Source: Burkholderia lata
GTDB lineage: Bacteria; Pseudomonadota; Gammaproteobacteria; Burkholderiales; Burkholderiaceae
Direction: 5' to 3'
NCBI RefSeq assembly: GCF_902499335.1
Contig: NZ_CABVQK010000020.1
Location: forward strand, 121,595-185,594
DNA length: 64,000 bases
Every line of letters begins with the position of its first letter. Within the stretch, counting starts at the first letter, position 1. Below, piece after piece: positions 61,216 to 64,000 of this stretch. The notes beneath the pieces are model-generated. The model had not been told where the DNA came from. It searched no databases and worked only from the letters and a program-made list of their open reading frames with translations. The position numbers and the translations under genes were made by a program.

Positions 61216-63582
61216 ATGAGCACCACCCCATCGTCCGCCTCCGCGGATTCGACCACCGAAGCCACGGCCCAGTCGCCCGCGCGCCAGTACATCGACGCGG
61301 TCCTCGAACAGTCCTTCCGGCATCTGTTCGGGCCGACCGCCACACCGGAGCAGCCTCGCAAGCACGGCGTCGTTTCGATCGCGAAACTGACGGCCGCGCT
61401 TGCCGAGTATCTCGCTCCGGAAGAAATCAAAGAGATCAAGGCGGCGTTCCACTTCAGTGACGAAGCCCACCTCGGTCAGTACCGCCAGAGCGGCGAACCC
61501 TACATCACCCATCCCGTCGCCGTCGCGGAAATCTGCGCCGGCTGGAAGCTCGACGCGCAGGCTGTCATGGCAGCGCTCCTGCACGACGTGATGGAAGACC
61601 AGGGCGTGACCAAGAGCGAGCTGGCCGAACGGTTCGGCCCGAAGGTCGCCGAACTGGTCGACGGCCTGTCGAAGCTCGACAAGATGGAGTTCCGCAGCCG
61701 CGAGGAAGCGCAGGCGGAAAACTTCCGCAAGATGCTGCTCGCGATGGCACGCGACGTGCGCGTCATTCTCGTCAAGCTCGCCGACCGCCTGCACAACATG
61801 CGCACGCTCGGCGCGGTGCCGATGGAAAAGCGCCGCCGCGTCGCGCGGGAAACGCTCGACATCTACGCGCCGATCGCGCACCGTCTCGGGTTGAACAACA
61901 CGTATCGCGAGCTGCAGGACATGAGCTTCGCGAACTTCAACCCGCATCGCTACGCGACGCTCGAGAAGGCCGTGAAGGCCGCGCGCGGCAACCGCCGCGA
62001 AGTGATCAGCAAGATCCTCGAGGCCGCGCAGCGCGCGATGGCCGATGCGAAGATCGACGCCGAGATCACCGGCCGCGAAAAGACCATCTACAGCGTGTAC
62101 CGCAAGATGCGCGACAAGCAGCTGTCGTTCTCGCAGGTGCTCGACGTGTACGGTTTTCGCGTCGTCGTCGACAGCCCGCTCGACTGCTACACGTGCATCG
62201 GCGCGCTGCACGCGCTGTACAAGCCCGTGCCCGGCAAGTTCAAGGACTACATCGCGATTCCGAAGATCAACGGCTATCAGTCGCTGCACACGACGCTCGT
62301 CGGCCCGTTCGGCGCGCCGATCGAGTTCCAGGTGCGCACGCGCAAGATGCACGAGATCGCCGAGGCGGGGGTCGCCGCGCACTGGCTGTACAAGAACGGC
62401 AGCGCGGATCTCAGCGACGTGCAGAAGCGCGCGCACCAGTGGCTGAAGTCGCTGCTCGACATCCAGAGCGAAGCCGGCGATTCGAGCGAATTCCTCGAGC
62501 ACGTGAAGATCGACCTGTTCCCCGACGCGGTCTACGTGTTCACGCCGAAGTCGAAGATCATGGCGCTGCCGCGCGGCGCGACGGCACTCGATTTCGCGTA
62601 TTCGATCCACAGCGATCTCGGCAACCAGTGCGTGGCCGTGAAGATCAACAACGAGCTGCTGCCGCTGCGTACCGAGCTGAAGAGCGGCGACATCGTCGAG
62701 GTGATCACGGCGCCGTATTCGAAGCCGAACCCTGCATGGCTCGGCTTCGTGCGTACCGGCAAGGCGCGCTCGGCGATCCGTCACTACCTGAAGACGATGC
62801 GCCTGAACGAATCGGTGCAGCTCGGCGAGCGGCTGGTCGACCAGAGCCTGAAGGGCTACGGTCTCGCGCTGGCCGATGTCGAGCCGGAAGTGTGGGAGAA
62901 GCTCGTGCAGTGGACGGGCAACAAGAGCCGCCAGGAAATCTTCGCGGACATCGGCCTTGGCCGTCGCGTGGCCGCGGTGATGGCCAAGCGCATCGAGGTG
63001 CTGATGAGCGGCCGCGATGCGGACGACGATCTGCCGAAGTCCGAGCGGCATCCCGCGCACCATGCGCCGCCGGTCGTGATTACCGGCACCGAAGGGATGT
63101 CGGTGCAGTTGTCCGCGTGCTGCCGGCCGATTCCGGGCGACGCGATCATGGGCTACATCGGCATCGGCCTGGGGATGGCGATTCATACGACCGATTGCCG
63201 CGTGGCGCAGCGTATTCATCGCCGCGATCCGGGCCGCTGGATCGACGTCGAATGGGCGCCGCAGCCGGGCCGCCTGTTCGATGTCGCGGTGAAGGCGCTC
63301 GTGAAGAACACGAAGGGCATCTTTGCGCGCGTAGCGGCGGACATCACGTCGGCCGACGCAAACATCGTGCATATCGCGATGGACGAGGATCTGACGCATG
63401 AATCGACGGTGCTGCGCTTCGTGATCCAGGTCAGCGACCGTGTGCATCTCGCGAACGTGATGCGGCGCGTGCGAACCAATCCGGACGTGATGCGGATCAT
63501 GCGCGAGCGTTCGACCGACGACGGCGCGCATGCGCGTCACGACGGCGGCATGCGCATCGAGCGCGAGCGGCAGGATTATTGA
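61216..63582 (+). CDS. spoT: Bifunctional (p)ppGpp synthetase/hydrolase SpoT
   Basis: A 788-residue stringent-response enzyme. The N-terminal HD hydrolase is intact (PYITHPVAVAEICAGWKLDA and AALLHDVMEDQGVTKSE, containing the H-D metal pair). The synthetase domain has KTIYSVYRKMRDKQLSFSQV and VYGFRVVVDSPLDCYTCIGA; the TGS domain begins VYVFTPKSKIMALPRGATAL. The C-terminal ACT domain ends the protein. An intact HD pair indicates a bifunctional SpoT/Rel-type enzyme instead of RelA. It follows rpoZ. Confidence 0.96.
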   Translation: MSTTPSSASADSTTEATAQSPARQYIDAVLEQSFRHLFGPTATPEQPRKHGVVSIAKLTAALAEYLAPEEIKEIKAAFHFSDEAHLGQYRQSGEPYITHPVAVAEICAGWKLDAQAVMAALLHDVMEDQGVTKSELAERFGPKVAELVDGLSKLDKMEFRSREEAQAENFRKMLLAMARDVRVILVKLADRLHNMRTLGAVPMEKRRRVARETLDIYAPIAHRLGLNNTYRELQDMSFANFNPHRYATLEKAVKAARGNRREVISKILEAAQRAMADAKIDAEITGREKTIYSVYRKMRDKQLSFSQVLDVYGFRVVVDSPLDCYTCIGALHALYKPVPGKFKDYIAIPKINGYQSLHTTLVGPFGAPIEFQVRTRKMHEIAEAGVAAHWLYKNGSADLSDVQKRAHQWLKSLLDIQSEAGDSSEFLEHVKIDLFPDAVYVFTPKSKIMALPRGATALDFAYSIHSDLGNQCVAVKINNELLPLRTELKSGDIVEVITAPYSKPNPAWLGFVRTGKARSAIRHYLKTMRLNESVQLGERLVDQSLKGYGLALADVEPEVWEKLVQWTGNKSRQEIFADIGLGRRVAAVMAKRIEVLMSGRDADDDLPKSERHPAHHAPPVVITGTEGMSVQLSACCRPIPGDAIMGYIGIGLGMAIHTTDCRVAQRIHRRDPGRWIDVEWAPQPGRLFDVAVKALVKNTKGIFARVAADITSADANIVHIAMDEDLTHESTVLRFVIQVSDRVHLANVMRRVRTNPDVMRIMRERSTDDGAHARHDGGMRIERERQDY

Positions 63583-63609
63583 CGCTTGGCCAGGGCGGGC
63601 GAGCGATCG

Positions 63610-63640
63610 ACGGCGGCCAATGGCCGCCGTTTTCATTTGT
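63610..63640 (+). terminator. Terminator after spoT
   Basis: ACGGCGGCC-AAT-GGCCGCCGT followed by TTTCATTT, 27 bases after the stop. Confidence 0.87.
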
Positions 63641-63745
63641 GCGGCCGGAGGAGCGAACGTGTGGCGTGGCCTGCGTTCTTCCGAAATGGGGAGCCACGCA
63701 ATTGCGCGGTGCCGTGTCCAAACGAGGGAAGGGGAGGCGGAAAAG

Positions 63746-63776
63746 AAAAAGGGCTTTCCCGGAGGAAAGCCCTTTT
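63746..63776. terminator. Bidirectional terminator beside tRNA-Arg
   Basis: AAAAAGGGCTTTCC-CGGA-GGAAAGCCCTTTT. On the minus strand it follows the tRNA-Arg gene and is trailed by a T run. Confidence 0.88.
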
Positions 63777-63780
63777 AAGG

Positions 63781-63857
63781 TGGCGCGGCTGGCAGGATTC
63801 GAACCCACGACCCCTTGGTTCGTAGCCAAGTACTCTATCCAACTGAGCTACAGCCGC
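63781..63857 (-). tRNA. tRNA-Arg (anticodon ACG)
   Basis: Minus strand GCGGCTGTAGCTCAGTTGG, anticodon arm CTTGGCTACGAACCAAG, T-arm GGGTTCGAATCC, acceptor end CAGCCGCGCCA with CCA encoded. The anticodon A would be modified to inosine by TadA. Confidence 0.97.
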
Positions 63858-63891
63858 ACGCAAAACAAAACTTCTACTGCTTCGAACTGAA

Positions 63892-63915
63892 AGGGCCTTC
63901 GGTTCAGAAGGCCCT
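63892..63915 (-). terminator. Hairpin between the two tRNA-Arg genes
   Basis: AGGGCCTT / AAGGCCCT stem, followed on the minus strand by TTTC. It is a weak terminator or a processing spacer between tandem tRNA copies. Confidence 0.55.
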
Positions 63916-63924
63916 CGAAAAAAG

Positions 63925-64000
63925 TGGCGCGGCTGGCAGGATTCGAACCCACGACCCCTTGGTTCGTAGCCAAGTACTCTATCCAACTGAGCTACAGCCG
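63925..64000 (-). tRNA. tRNA-Arg (anticodon ACG), second copy, first base outside the window
   Basis: Identical in all visible positions to the copy at 63781-63857; the 5' terminal G lies beyond base 64000. The two copies form a tandem pair. Confidence 0.93.

Noticed and set aside
60931..63636. 901-codon minus-strand open frame opposite spoT
   Set aside because: Antisense to SpoT with complete domains; no motif in the shadow frame.

Overview
The window is a high-GC betaproteobacterial chromosome, very probably a Burkholderia (Burkholderia cepacia complex-like). The reasons are GC- and CG-rich codon use, a fused glucokinase-RpiR protein next to pgl and zwf, the min and serS neighbourhoods, and the protein sequences themselves. 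It is interrupted by one sharply AT-richer mobile element at about 23.93-38.31 kb.

Left flank (1-23.9 kb). Riboflavin and tetrapyrrole genes (ribBA partial, ribE, ribD, hemL) are broken up by a small cluster (DUF1993 protein, SAM methyltransferase, GntR regulator). An efflux MFS gene follows. Next is a glucose module: zwf-pgl-glk/rpiR on the minus strand, divergent from a sugar ABC importer on the plus strand. The importer promoter carries a HexR/RpiR-type palindrome. Then come a TRIC-type membrane protein, an Smr protein, trxB, and divergently ftsK, lolA and rarA.

Island (about 14.4 kb). A tyrosine recombinase has inserted the element into the host AAA+ ATPase gene rarA at a 7-bp core (GCTTCAA). 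The host gene is split into a 5' piece and a 3' piece. The element carries its own complete, AT-rich rarA at its left end. The start codon of that gene overlaps the stop codon of the truncated host gene behind a strong Shine-Dalgarno, so host transcription and translation should be handed over to the replacement. The cargo includes a HEN-type (ColE1 MbeA-like) relaxase with MobC, a candidate oriT, an XRE regulator with a three-site palindrome set, an H-NS-like protein and two restriction-modification modules. One module pairs an HNH-type nuclease with a DPPY methyltransferase that is out of frame at an A8 tract. The other pairs a phospholipase-D-fold nuclease with an NPPF methyltransferase and a small ribbon-helix-helix-like regulator. 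Between the modules lies about 1.3 kb without convincing long genes. It holds a candidate large structured RNA of about 0.85 kb and a second, short candidate RNA with a near-consensus promoter and a strong terminator. The element looks like an integrative mobilizable defence island.

Right flank (38.3-64 kb). The rarA 3' remnant is followed by a DUF2164 gene, serS, tRNA-Ser(CGA), a decayed accessory patch with a serine-recombinase relic, and a small orphan protein. Then come a chemoreceptor, AlkB, a GNAT protein, minCDE, small envelope proteins, a CLC channel, heptosyltransferase I and an MHS-type transporter. These are followed by small envelope proteins, tRNA-Ser(TGA), hemW-rdgB-rph, yicC-gmk-rpoZ-spoT and two tRNA-Arg(ACG) genes at the edge.
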